From NCBI RefSeq assembly GCF_014649375.1, contig NZ_BMSX01000028.1, positions 1 to 64,000 of the forward strand: 64,000 bases of DNA. Direction: 5' to 3'. The translations under genes were made by a program, and so were the position numbers. Within the stretch, counting starts at the first letter, position 1. Each line of letters begins with the position of its first letter. Below, piece after piece: positions 54,116-63,116 of the stretch. Origin of the DNA: Streptomyces aurantiogriseus. GTDB taxonomy: Bacteria; Actinomycetota; Actinomycetes; Streptomycetales; Streptomycetaceae. The notes under the pieces were generated by a model. It was not told the origin of the DNA. It worked only from the letters and a program-made list of their open reading frames with translations, and ran no database searches.

Positions 54116-57076
54116 GTGAGGTTCGCAGTACTGGGAGCACTGACGACAGTCGACGACGACGGCTTGGCCGTCGCTCTGGGAGGATCGAAATCCCGCTCGT
54201 TGCTCGCCGCACTGCTGCTGGAGCCGAACCGCACGGTGCCGCTGGACACGGTGATGGCGGTGCTGTGGGGTGAGGAGCCACCGCCGACGGCCACCGCCTC
54301 GCTGCACAACCACGTCGCCCGGTTGCGGCGAAGCCTCCACGACATCGGCGGCGCACGGCTGCGCACCATGCCCCATGGGCTCGAAATGCGGGTCGGCGAG
54401 GATGAGTTGGACCGCGACGTGTTCGAACGGCGGGTACGCCGAGCGCAGGAGGCCCGCCACCGGGAGGACTGGGAGGCGGCGGAGCAAGACGCCAGTGCCG
54501 CCTTGGCGCTGTGGCGCGGCACACCGTTCGCCGATGTGCCCGCCCTCGTCGGCCACCCCGTCGTGACGTTCCTTCAGGAGCAGCGGTTGCAGGCGCTCGA
54601 ATGCCGCTTCGAGGCTCTCCTGCGCCTCGACCGCCTCGACGGGCTCGCCGCCGAACTGGGCATTCTGGTCAAGGAGCATCCGTTCCGGGAGACGCTGCAC
54701 CGCCAGCTGATGCTCGTCCTCGGCCGCACGAACCGCCGGGCCGAAGCGCTTGCACTCTTCCGGTCGCTGCGCCGGGCCCTGACAGACGAACTCGGGGTCG
54801 AGCCCGGCCCCGCCGTCCAGGACGCCCATCGGGAGGTGCTCCGCAGCGCGGCCGTCCCGTCCCGCGAGTCACCCGCCGTCCCGGTGGCCCGGCGAACCTT
54901 GTCGGCGAGGATGCCCCCGCGACTGGCACAACTTCCCGCCCCGCCCGCTGGGTTCGTCGGCCGTGCCGAGCACATCGCCGAGATCCGCACGGAGCTGGAG
55001 TCCGGTCGCAGCCGCACGGCACTCGCCGTGATCAGCGGAATGCCGGGCGTGGGCAAGACGGGCCTCGCCCTGCACATCGCGGAACAGCTCCGGCATGCCT
55101 TCCCCGACGGCCAGCTCTATCTCAACCTCCACGGAGCCACACCCGGCGTGGCCCCCCTCGACCCCCTCGACGCCCTCGCCGTTCTCCTGCACGGCCTCGG
55201 GGTGGACGCCCGGCGGATCCCGTGCGATGTGGGGGCCGCCTCCGCCCTGCTGCGCTCCGCGCTCGCCCCCACCCGCACGCTGCTCGTCCTCGACGACGCG
55301 GCCTCGGTGAGCCAGGTACGTCCACTGCTGCCGGCCGGCGCCGGCTGCGCCGTACTGCTGACCAGCAGACGGCCGCTGGCCACTCTGGGAGCCTCCGCGC
55401 ATCTCCATCTCGACCCGCTCTCACCGCGGGACAGCGCTCTCCTGCTGGAGGGGGCCTCGGGGCGGTCCTGGACCGCATCCGATGCCGAACCGGTCGCCCA
55501 GCTCGTGGCCCTGTGCGGAAACCTGCCCCTGGCGCTGCGGGTCTCCGCAGCCCGTCTGAGGAGCCGACGGACCCTTTCGGTGGAGAAGCTGGTGGAACGC
55601 CTCGCCCGGCAGGAGGACCGCCTGGACCACCTCGAACTGGAGGACCTCAGCGTGCGCCGATCCCTGATGGCGGCCCATGAGGCGCTCCTGGCCTCGAGCG
55701 ACCCGCGCGACGGTGGCGCCGCCGCGGCCCTGGTCCTCATCGGTGCGCTGGACCTGCCCGAATACGGGGCACCTCTGATGGCCGCCGCCGTGGAGGGCAC
55801 AGAACGGAGCGCCGAGGAGGCCCTGGACCGTCTGGCGGAGGTGGCGCTGCTCCAGGAGGTGGGATGGGGCCGCTACGTCCCGCACGACCTGGTCCGCGAT
55901 TTCGCCCGGGAACTCGCCGGCCGGCCCGGCGAGCAGGCCCGGAACGCCGAGGCCGCCGAACGGTCCCTGCGCTGGTACCAGGAACGGCTCACACAATGCG
56001 CCGCAGCCCTACGGCCGGACACCGGGCGAACGCCCGAGCACCCTCGGCACCCCGAGCACCCCGGAGGACGGACCGGCACGGTCTTCGCCGATACGGCGGA
56101 GGCACTCGCCTGGGGTGACGCGGAAGCGGCGAACCTGCTGTTCCTGGCCGGTTCCGGTGCTCACGGGCGCCTGGGCCCGAACCGCACCCTGGACCTGATC
56201 AATGCCTTGTTCCCGTACCTGCACGACCGAGGCCGGGTGCAGGATCTCGAACGGTTGACCCAGCACGCCATCACCCTTGCCAGGTCCAGCGGCAACACCG
56301 CGGCCGAAGGACGGGCGCTGGGCCACCTCGCCTCCGCGCGCTATTCGGCCGGACACGTCCGACAGGCACTACTGCTCCTGGACGAAGCCGTGGAGCTCAG
56401 CGAACACCTCTCCGACGACGTTGCCCGGATGCGTCACCTCGGCAACCGGGCCGCGCTGCTGCGTGAACTCAACCAGGACGCTGACGCCCGAGCCACGTTG
56501 ACACGGTGTCTCGCGCTGCGCCCCGACCACCTCACACCCGGCGAGGAGGCGATACTCCTGGGGCACCAGGGGTACGTGGCCGAACTCACCGACCTGCGCT
56601 CGGCCCTCTCGTACCACCTGCGCAGCAGAGAACTCGCCCGGGAGGTGGGCAGCGCCGTGATCGAGCAGGTCGCCCTGTGCAACATGGGCCGTGCGCACCT
56701 GGGCCTCAGCGAGCCCGCCCATGCCCTGCAGAGCTTTGAAGAGGCGCTGCGCGTCATGGCGGCCGGCGTGGCGCACTGGAACGCGGAGCGGGAGACGCGA
56801 CTGGGCCAGGCGCAGGCGCTGCGAGCGCTGGGCCGCCTCGCACAGGCGGGGGAAGCGTGCACGCCGCTGCTCCAGGAAGCCGCCGCGCGCGGCGACTCCT
56901 ACGGCCGCGGCCTCGCCGAGTACGAGTTCGGGCACGTCCTGAGGGCGCTCGGGGACGAACGGGCGGCCCTGAACCTATGGGGCAGCGCGCTGTCCGCCCT
57001 GGAAGGAACGGACGCGCAGGTACTCGCGGACCTGCGTGCCCTGACGTCTGCCCCGACGGCCGCTGCCGACAGCTGA
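54116..57076 (+). CDS. AfsR-like SARP regulator (DNA-binding, BTAD, NB-ARC, TPR)
   Basis: This 986-residue protein starts at GTG 54116, six bases after GGGGGAG. A winged-helix OmpR-like DNA-binding domain comes first ('VRFAVLGALTTVDDDG', 'SLLAALLLEPNRTV'), then the bacterial transcriptional activation domain ('VFERRVRRAQEARHREDW'). The NB-ARC ATPase has P-loop 'VISGMPGVGKTGLALHIAEQ' near 305-324 and Walker B 'TLLVLDDAASVS'. The C-terminal third contains TPR-like helices. Such proteins activate antibiotic or secondary-metabolite genes after ATP-dependent assembly. The nearest candidate pathway in the window is the PKS/FAAL locus, about 10 kb away; direct control is not shown. Confidence 0.93.
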   Translation: MRFAVLGALTTVDDDGLAVALGGSKSRSLLAALLLEPNRTVPLDTVMAVLWGEEPPPTATASLHNHVARLRRSLHDIGGARLRTMPHGLEMRVGEDELDRDVFERRVRRAQEARHREDWEAAEQDASAALALWRGTPFADVPALVGHPVVTFLQEQRLQALECRFEALLRLDRLDGLAAELGILVKEHPFRETLHRQLMLVLGRTNRRAEALALFRSLRRALTDELGVEPGPAVQDAHREVLRSAAVPSRESPAVPVARRTLSARMPPRLAQLPAPPAGFVGRAEHIAEIRTELESGRSRTALAVISGMPGVGKTGLALHIAEQLRHAFPDGQLYLNLHGATPGVAPLDPLDALAVLLHGLGVDARRIPCDVGAASALLRSALAPTRTLLVLDDAASVSQVRPLLPAGAGCAVLLTSRRPLATLGASAHLHLDPLSPRDSALLLEGASGRSWTASDAEPVAQLVALCGNLPLALRVSAARLRSRRTLSVEKLVERLARQEDRLDHLELEDLSVRRSLMAAHEALLASSDPRDGGAAAALVLIGALDLPEYGAPLMAAAVEGTERSAEEALDRLAEVALLQEVGWGRYVPHDLVRDFARELAGRPGEQARNAEAAERSLRWYQERLTQCAAALRPDTGRTPEHPRHPEHPGGRTGTVFADTAEALAWGDAEAANLLFLAGSGAHGRLGPNRTLDLINALFPYLHDRGRVQDLERLTQHAITLARSSGNTAAEGRALGHLASARYSAGHVRQALLLLDEAVELSEHLSDDVARMRHLGNRAALLRELNQDADARATLTRCLALRPDHLTPGEEAILLGHQGYVAELTDLRSALSYHLRSRELAREVGSAVIEQVALCNMGRAHLGLSEPAHALQSFEEALRVMAAGVAHWNAERETRLGQAQALRALGRLAQAGEACTPLLQEAAARGDSYGRGLAEYEFGHVLRALGDERAALNLWGSALSALEGTDAQVLADLRALTSAPTAAADS

Positions 57077-57254
57077 CGGAACGCCATCGAAGCTGTGCCG
57101 ACGAGCAGCACCAGGACAAAGCCGCCGGGCGGGCCCGAGGGCCGTCCGTGGCGGGCGGCGTGCACAGCGCGTGTGGTGTCGGTCCAGCCGGATCGGCCGC
57201 TCAGTAGCGCTCGGCCGGCGGTTCGGCGCGGTCCAACTCGTCGGCCGGGGCCGG

Positions 57255-57598
57255 GCTTCCTGCGGCAGCCCTGGGAGGCGTAGGCGTCCCACTCGGCGAC
57301 CAGGGCGTCGGCGACCGGCCGGACGGCATTGCCTCCGAGGGAGGTTGGTGCCGAGAAGCGGAGGGGCGGCGTGCACGGACGCGGTGGTGACGGGCAGCAG
57401 CCGGGCAGGGCCGTCGCGACCGAGTCCCTGCCTGCACAGGTCCACCCGATCGTCGGCGCGCAGGGTGTCGACCGGAAAGGTCTCGTCGTCGGCGACGGGC
57501 CTCGCGTCGGCGAGGCAGGCCGTCAGCGTCCCGCGCTCCTCGGGGTCGGCGATCAGCGGATCGGGGTGCTCGATCGCGGGGCGGCGTACAGCCGTCAC
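57255..57598 (-). pseudogene. Leucine-rich-repeat-like protein, truncated and frameshifted
   Basis: From GTG 57598 the frame reads 'TAVRRPAIEHPDPLIADPEE', 'ARPVADDETFPVDTLRADDR', 'VDLCRQGLGRDGPARLLPV' and 'LLGTN', resembling the start of RNI/LRR-type actinobacterial proteins. It then shifts near 57340; another frame continues 'LGGNAVRPVADALVAEWDAY'. The repeat array expected after it is gone. Its GTG overlaps the stop of the upstream relic (GTGA). Family assignment is tentative. Confidence 0.5.
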
Positions 57599-57723
57599 CA
57601 GTTCCCGTAGTCCTCCACCAAGGCGGCGATCAGCTGGAGCAGGGCGTCGGCCCGGTGCCGGTCCCCGCCCTGGCCGCGCAGGGCTTCATCGGCCGCCCGG
57701 AGCCGGGCCAGGGCGGCAGGTTC
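57595..57723 (-). pseudogene. C-terminal relic of the gene family at 15391-15852
   Basis: Forty-two codons read 'AALARLRAADEALRGQGGDR' then 'HRADALLQLIAALVEDYGNW' and stop. They align without gaps to the C-terminus of the 15391-15852 protein ('HRADALLSLIGSLVEDYANG'). The upstream part is absent or unrecognisable. So a second locus of this family, coupled to an LRR-like gene, once existed here and has decayed. Confidence 0.75.
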
Positions 57724-57772
57724 GCCGTCCCCCCTTGCCTTCGCCGGGGCGGCATCGTACGCTCACCGTCCG

Positions 57773-57791
57773 TACCGACTGGCCGGTATGT
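57773..57791. promoter_or_regulatory. Putative TetR-type operator, copy 1
   Basis: taccgactggccggtatgt is nearly palindromic (TACCG...CCGGTA). It matches the reverse complement of 60846-60864 at 16 of 19 positions. It lies about 87 bases before the MDR reductase start. Confidence 0.5.
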
Positions 57792-57877
57792 TCGGCACAT
57801 GCTTCGGTACGCGACGACGGCGGCGCACGGCTGCGCTGACCGTCGATCCCACGCGACCGTCGAAGGAGCCGCCGGAG

Positions 57878-58885
57878 ATGAGCAGAATCAACCACCAGGT
57901 GCGCCTGGCCGCACGTCCCGTGGGAGAGCCGCGACCCACCGACTGGGAGCACGTCGAGGAGCGGACCGGACAGCCGGGCGACGGGGAATTCCTGGTGCAG
58001 GTGCTCTGTCTGTCGATCGACCCGGCGATGCGCGGCTGGATGAACGCGGGCAGGTCCTACATCCGCCCGGTGGAGATCGGCGAGGTGATGCGCGCCGGCG
58101 CGGTGGGAAGGGTGGTCGCCTCCCGGCACTCCGGGTTCGCGGTCGGCGACCATGTGTCGGGCTCGTTCGGCGTGCAGGAGTACTGCGTGTCGGACGGGCG
58201 CGGCGTCACCAAGGTCGACCCGACGGCGGCGCCTTTGCCGACGTATCTCGGCGCTCTCGGTATGTCGGGCCTGACGGCCTACTTCGGCCTGATCGACATC
58301 GGGCGTCCCGAGCCCGGTCAGACCGTCGTCGTCTCCGGAGCGGCGGGGGCGGTCGGGAGTGTCGTCGGCCAGATCGCCAAGATCCTGGGCTGCCGGGTCA
58401 TCGGCATCGCCGGCGGCGAGTCCAAGTGCCGGTTGGTGGTCGACGAGTTCGGGTTCGACGCCGCGATCGACTACCAGAAGGAGGACGTCCGCAAGGCGCT
58501 GCGCGAGCACGCCCCCGACGGCGTCGACGTGTACTTCGACAACGTCGGCGGTGACGTCCTGGACGCGGTGCTGCTGCGGCTGGCGCACGGTGCCCGCATC
58601 GTCGTCTGCGGCGCGATCTCCCAGTACAACAGCACCAAGCCGCAAGGCCCCGCCAACTACCTGTCGCTGCTGGTGAACCGCGCCTCCATGACGGGCATGG
58701 TGGTGTTCGACTACGCCGACCGGTACGCCGAGGGCATCGCACAACTGGCCACGTGGCGGGCGGAGGGCCGGCTGAAGTCCCTGGAGGACGTGGTGTCGGG
58801 CGGAGTGGCGGCGTTCCCCGAAACCCTGATGCGGCTCTTCCGCGGTGAGAACCACGGCAAGCTGGTACTGAAGATCGCGGACTGA
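57878..58885 (+). CDS. Zinc-independent NADP-dependent MDR reductase (curcumin/prostaglandin-reductase-like)
   Basis: This is a 335-residue protein; ATG 57878 follows AAGGAG. It lacks the zinc-ligand Cys clusters and shows leukotriene-B4 dehydrogenase-like features: 'EFLVQVLCLSIDPAMRGWMN', 'LGALGMSGLTAYFGLIDIGR', the AGAVG nucleotide motif in 'VVSGAAGAVGSVVGQIAKIL', 'YFDNVGGDVLDAVL' and 'SQYNSTKPQGPANYLSLL'. These enzymes reduce enones with NADPH. A possible TetR operator precedes it, and a zinc dehydrogenase gene follows after 26 bases. Confidence 0.92.
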   Translation: MSRINHQVRLAARPVGEPRPTDWEHVEERTGQPGDGEFLVQVLCLSIDPAMRGWMNAGRSYIRPVEIGEVMRAGAVGRVVASRHSGFAVGDHVSGSFGVQEYCVSDGRGVTKVDPTAAPLPTYLGALGMSGLTAYFGLIDIGRPEPGQTVVVSGAAGAVGSVVGQIAKILGCRVIGIAGGESKCRLVVDEFGFDAAIDYQKEDVRKALREHAPDGVDVYFDNVGGDVLDAVLLRLAHGARIVVCGAISQYNSTKPQGPANYLSLLVNRASMTGMVVFDYADRYAEGIAQLATWRAEGRLKSLEDVVSGGVAAFPETLMRLFRGENHGKLVLKIAD

Positions 58886-58911
58886 CCGGGCAGAGGGGAG
58901 GGAGAAGTCCG

Positions 58912-59965
58912 GTGAAAGCACTGAGCTACCACGGCCGTCACGACATCCGCTACGGGGATGTCCCCGACCCGGCCGTCACCAACCCCACCGATGCGGTCAT
59001 CCAGGTCACCACGGCCGGCATCTGCGGCAGCGACCTGCACATCTACCGCGGAAACCCGTTCAGCCCGGAACTGGGCTACACACCGGGGCACGAGTGCGTC
59101 GGAGTGGTGGTCGACACCGGCGACCAGGTCGCCCGCTTCAAGCCCGGCGACCGGGTTCTGGTGCCTGCCTCGGTCGGCTGTGCCCTGTGCCGGTCGTGCG
59201 TGGCCGGGTTCACCGCCCGGTGCGAGCGCGCCAAGTCCAGCACGGACCTCTGCTACGGAGTAAGCCCGCAGCTTCAGGGGAGCCAGGCTCAGGCCCTCGC
59301 GGTGCCGTACGCCGACGTCAATCTGGTGCACCTGCCCGAGGACATCTCCGACGAGGCCGCCGTCGTCCTGACGGACAACGCCCCCACGGCCTGGTACGGC
59401 TGCCGCCGTGCCCGCATCCAGCCCGGTGAGACCGTCCTGGTCATCGGCCTCGGCCCGGTCGGCCTCATGGCCGCCCAGTCCGCCTTCGCGATGGGCGCCG
59501 CGCGGGTGCTGGGCGCGGACCTGGTCGCGGAGCGCCGCGCCTTCGCCGCCACCCTGGGTGTGGAGCCGGTCGAGGGCGACGACACACGGACCGCCATCCG
59601 GGAAAATGACCGGCGGACGCGGACCGGACGCCGTGGTGGAGGCCGTGGGCTCGGACGCCACCATCGAGCTCGCCCTCAAGGCCGTCCGGCAAGCCGGCCG
59701 GGTCAGCGTCATCGGGGTCAGCCAGAGCAAGGCGTTCCCTTTCCACATGGGGCTGGCTCAGGTCAAGGAACTGGAGTTCGCCATCGGGCTCTGCTCGGTG
59801 CACTACGAGCTCCCTCCCCTGATCGCCCTCACCCGTGCCGGCCGGATCAAGCCGGAGGTGGTCGTCTCCCACCGCTTCGCCCTCTCCGGAGGCCCGGCGG
59901 CGTACGACCTGTTCGCAGACCGCTCCGACGGCGTCCGCAAGATCCTCCTCGACCCCGCCCGCTGA
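58912..59965 (+). pseudogene. Zinc-dependent alcohol dehydrogenase, single-base frameshift
   Basis: From GTG 58912 the N-terminal half is normal: zinc ligands in 'AGICGSDLHIYRGNPFSPEL' and 'GHECVGVVVD', structural zinc Cys residues in 'GCALCRSCVAGFTARCERA', and NAD motif 'VLVIGLGPVGLMAAQSA'. At 59609-59612 an A-run of four shifts the frame. With three A the protein continues 'MTGGRGPDAVVEAVGSDATI' to 'ADRSDGVRKILLDPAR' and TGA 59963-59965, giving a standard length of about 350 residues. This is either a recent mutation or a base-calling error; the rest is intact. Confidence 0.85.
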
Positions 59966-60253
59966 CCCTGTTCATAAGGGAAGACAAGGTTTCATCCCAC
60001 AAAGGGCACTTCCTGGCGCGGGTGAACTGCCCATGCGCGGCTGACGCCGTACGATCGTGTCGCCACGGATCACTGGTCGCTGGTCATGAGCCGGCGACTG
60101 CTCGTTCGGCGGACCGGCGTCGCTGGTACTCCATTGCCGCCCCGCTCGAACCGCACCGCCGGGCATACCGGACGGACCGCACATGTCGTACCTCCGCCAT
60201 CTGCTGCCGGACCGCAACCGAGACGACGTACGTCCAAGGAGACAGGAAGGCTG

Positions 60254-60586
60254 ATGATCTTCATCACCGCCAAGTTCCGAGTCCGTCCCGAGCATGCCGA
60301 CCGGTGGCCGGACATCACCGCCGACTTCACCGAAGCCACGCGCCGGGAGCCCGGCTGCCTCTGGTTCGACTGGTCGCGCAGCGTGACGGACCCCACGGAG
60401 TACGTCCTGGTCGAGGCCTTCCGCGATGACGAAGCAGGCGCTGCTCACGTGCAGTCGGCGCACTTCAGGGCCGCGCAGCAGACGTTGCCGCCCCATCTGA
60501 TCGAGACTCCCCGCATCGTGAACGCGAACGTTCCGCAGGACGACTGGTCGCTGCTGGGCGAGATGGCCGTTCCCGAGCAGGGGTAG
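60254..60586 (+). CDS. Antibiotic biosynthesis monooxygenase (ABM)-domain protein
   Basis: This 110-residue YgiN-like protein has 'MIFITAKFRVRPEHADRWPD', 'EPGCLWFDWSRSVTDPTEYV', 'EAFRDDEAGAAHVQSAHFRA'. The dimeric ferredoxin-like ABM fold acts on quinols and aromatic polyketides without a cofactor. ATG 60254 follows AGGAAGG. The 288 bases before it (59966-60253) show no gene. Its context with two reductases suggests a small oxidoreduction cluster. Confidence 0.9.
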   Translation: MIFITAKFRVRPEHADRWPDITADFTEATRREPGCLWFDWSRSVTDPTEYVLVEAFRDDEAGAAHVQSAHFRAAQQTLPPHLIETPRIVNANVPQDDWSLLGEMAVPEQG

Positions 60587-60845
60587 GACAGGCTCCCCCG
60601 GATCGACTGGTGATCAGATCCTGCGGGTGCACGGCGGTGTGACGGAGTCTGGGCCAAGCAACCACTGTCCACCGCCGCTCCGCATACATGGGGCCACGCG
60701 CATCCCGGTGAGACACGGCCCTCTTGACATCCACAGCGCCACTCGAGCATGGCCGCTGCGTGGTGGCGGCCGGCCAGGCGCCGCCCGAGCTGACCCTTCC
60801 CGGGACCACATCAACCCCGAAACGTGACCCACGACAGACTTACAG

Positions 60846-60864
60846 ACATGCCAACCAGTCGGTA
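60846..60864. promoter_or_regulatory. Putative TetR-type operator, copy 2
   Basis: This is acatgccaaccagtcggta, whose reverse complement matches 57773-57791 at 16 of 19 positions. It lies 69 bases before the DUF485 gene, within the 346-base gap 60587-60932, where nothing else is evident. Confidence 0.5.
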
Positions 60865-60932
60865 TGGTGCGCCGCCTGAACCACTCTTCCCCGTTCACCT
60901 CACGGCCCCGAGCCGTAGTGGAAGGCCAGGCG

Positions 60933-61442
60933 ATGACATACGCCGACGAGAACCGGTACCCACCGTCAGCACCTACGGGATGGCCGCTGCCGCACTCCGA
61001 GCCCCACGGGATCACCCCTCGACACGAGACGTACGGGCAGAACCCGTGGCCGGAGTCGTACGGGCACGACGCCCCGCGATACGACTCGTACGGGCAGCAA
61101 GCCCCTTGGGACTCCCCCTACGGGCACGAGGCTCATCGGCACGACCGCGACCTCGCCGCCCTCCGCTCGGCCTACCGCCTGCTCCGCCGGGTCTCCACGC
61201 TCACCGCGCTCGGCTCCTTCGTGGTGTATGTCGTGCTGTCCTGCTATGCGCCCGGCCTGATGGGATCCAAGATCGCCGGAGAGCTGAGTCTGGGCATGAC
61301 CCTGGGCGTCCTCCAACTCGTCGTCACCTTCGCGGCGGTCTTCTGGTACGGACGCAGCGCACAACGCTCGGTGGATCCGTTGGCCCGCGCCGTCAGGGAG
61401 CGGGCGGTCCCCGCCGGCCGGAACGCCGGGGTGGCGAGATGA
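60933..61442 (+). CDS. DUF485 membrane protein with a Tyr/Gly/His-rich N-terminal tail
   Basis: This is a 169-residue protein. The first 70 residues are a repetitive hydrophilic tail (units such as SYGHDAP and SYGQQAPW). Two transmembrane helices of the DUF485 type follow ('LTALGSFVVYVVLSCYAPGL' and 'LGVLQLVVTFAAVFWYGRSA'). DUF485 proteins are encoded next to ActP-type acetate/pyruvate symporters and are thought to be their small partner subunit. The stop overlaps the symporter start (ATGA). Confidence 0.88.
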   Translation: MTYADENRYPPSAPTGWPLPHSEPHGITPRHETYGQNPWPESYGHDAPRYDSYGQQAPWDSPYGHEAHRHDRDLAALRSAYRLLRRVSTLTALGSFVVYVVLSCYAPGLMGSKIAGELSLGMTLGVLQLVVTFAAVFWYGRSAQRSVDPLARAVRERAVPAGRNAGVAR

Positions 61443-63054
61443 ACGACTTCAGCTCCGGGACGCAGGCCATCGTCCTGGTCATGTTCACCACGCTGGTCAC
61501 CGTCACGCTGATGATGTGCATCATGGCGGGCCCGGACCGCGACGACCTGACGAACTTCTACACCGGCTACCTGTCGCTCACCCCGCTCAAGAACGGCCTG
61601 GCGATTGCGGGCGACTACATCTCCGCGGCCACGGTGCTGAGCACCACCGGCATCATCGCGCTCGCCGGCTACGACGGCTATGTCCTCGCGGTCAGCACCG
61701 CCCTGTCCCTGGTGCTGCTGATGTTCCTGCTGGCCGAACCCCTGCGCAACGCCGGCAGGTTCACCATGGGCGACGTCCTGGCCCGCAACATGCCCGGACG
61801 GGCCGTACGTATCGCGGCCTGCGTGGTGACGCTTTCGGCGACCCTGCCCTTCCTGGTCGTCCAGCTTTCCGGAGCCGGGTCGCTGCTCACCTTCATCCTT
61901 AACATCCCGCACGCGGCGGGCGCCAGGACGGCGTGCATCGTCATCATCGGCAGTCTGATGATCATTTATGCGGCGATCGGCGGTATGAGGGGCACCGCGC
62001 TCATCCAGATGATCAAGATCGTGCTCCTGCTCGGCACCAGCGTCGTCGTCGCCGCTCTCGTACTCAACCGCTTCGACTGGAGCCCCGGCGACATCCTCAG
62101 GGCCGCCCAGCACGGCAGCGGCGCGGGCCCCGCCTTCCTCCAGCAGGGCCTTCAGTTGGGCACCTCGCCCGTTGACCGGCTGGACTTCGTCAGCCTCCAG
62201 TTCACCGTGGTCCTCGGTGTGGCCTGCCTGCCCCACATCACGATGCGTCTGTACTCCGCGCAGGACGTGCCGGCCGTGCGCCGCTCCATGTCGTGGGCGG
62301 TCGGCACGGTCACCACGTTCTGCCTGCTCGTGATCATCATGGGTACGGGTGCGGCGGCCCTGGTGGGATCGCGGTACATCACCGCGGCCGACCCGCACGG
62401 CAGAACGTCGGTGCTCATGCTGTCGCAGGTGCTCGGCGGGCCCCCGCCTCCGCGGGCGTGACGATCCTCTACTCGGCCGTGGCGGGCATGGTGTTCATCA
62501 CCCTGCTGTCGTCGGTCGCAGGGATGACCCTGGCCGCCGCCTCGTCACTCGCCCACGACCTGTTCGCCCATACGGTGCGGCGGGGACAGGCCGAGCCGCG
62601 TACCGAGATGACGGTAGCGGCGTGGACGAGCGTGGCCGTGGGGATCGTTGCCATCGGGCTCGCCACCATGGTGCAGAACTGGGACGTCGGCGTGTTGACC
62701 ACTCTGGCCATCTGCATAGGGGCATCGGCGGTGGCACCCGCGCTCACCTACTCCCTGTTCTGGCGAGGGTTCACGCGCACCGGCCTGCTCGCCACCCTCT
62801 ACGGCGGCGCGGCCTGCGCAATGCTGCTCATGGTCTTCTCCAAGGCCGTGTCGGGCACGCCGTCCGCCGTCTTCCCGGACGCCGACTTCGACCTCTTCCC
62901 CATGCAGTCCACCGGACTGGTCTCCATCCCGTTCGGCTACCTGGCGGGCTGGCTGGGCAGCCGTCTGGACCACCGGCGCCGTGCCGCCGACAGCCGTGAG
63001 CACCGGCGGCTGTACGAGGAGAACGAGGCACGGCTGCTCGCCGCAGCCGAATGA
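61439..63054 (+). pseudogene. ActP-like cation/acetate symporter, single-base frameshift
   Basis: ATG 61439 overlaps the DUF485 stop. The first 340 codons form a sodium:solute symporter start ('TNFYTGYLSLTPLKNGLAIA', 'GDYISAATVLSTTGIIALAG', 'LPHITMRLYSAQDVPAVRRS'). In 'LSQVLGGPPPP', a C-run at about 62441-62446, the frame shifts and stops at 62461. The next frame continues 'ASAGVTILYSAVAGMVFITL', 'VAPALTYSLFWRGFTRTGLL' and ends at 63054. The joined length of about 537 residues is normal. Like the gene at 58912, this may be a sequencing error. Confidence 0.87.
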
Positions 63055-63060
63055 GCACGG

Positions 63061-63099
63061 CGGCGCGGGCGGGCCTGCTCCAGGCAGCCTCCCGCGCCG
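63061..63099. terminator. Hairpin between convergent symporter and phosphatase genes
   Basis: An outer 9-bp stem (63061-63069 with 63091-63099) and a short inner stem (cctg/cagg) form a hairpin just after the symporter stop and 18 bases from the end of the opposite gene. It could end both transcripts. Confidence 0.6.
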
Positions 63100-63116
63100 G
63101 CCGCGCCCTGAGACGG

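Noticed and set aside
56975..57250. Extension of the LRR-like frame towards the SARP gene
   Set aside because: After the frameshift near 57340 and loss of homology near 57255 the frame is Arg/Pro-rich noise overlapping the end of the SARP gene.
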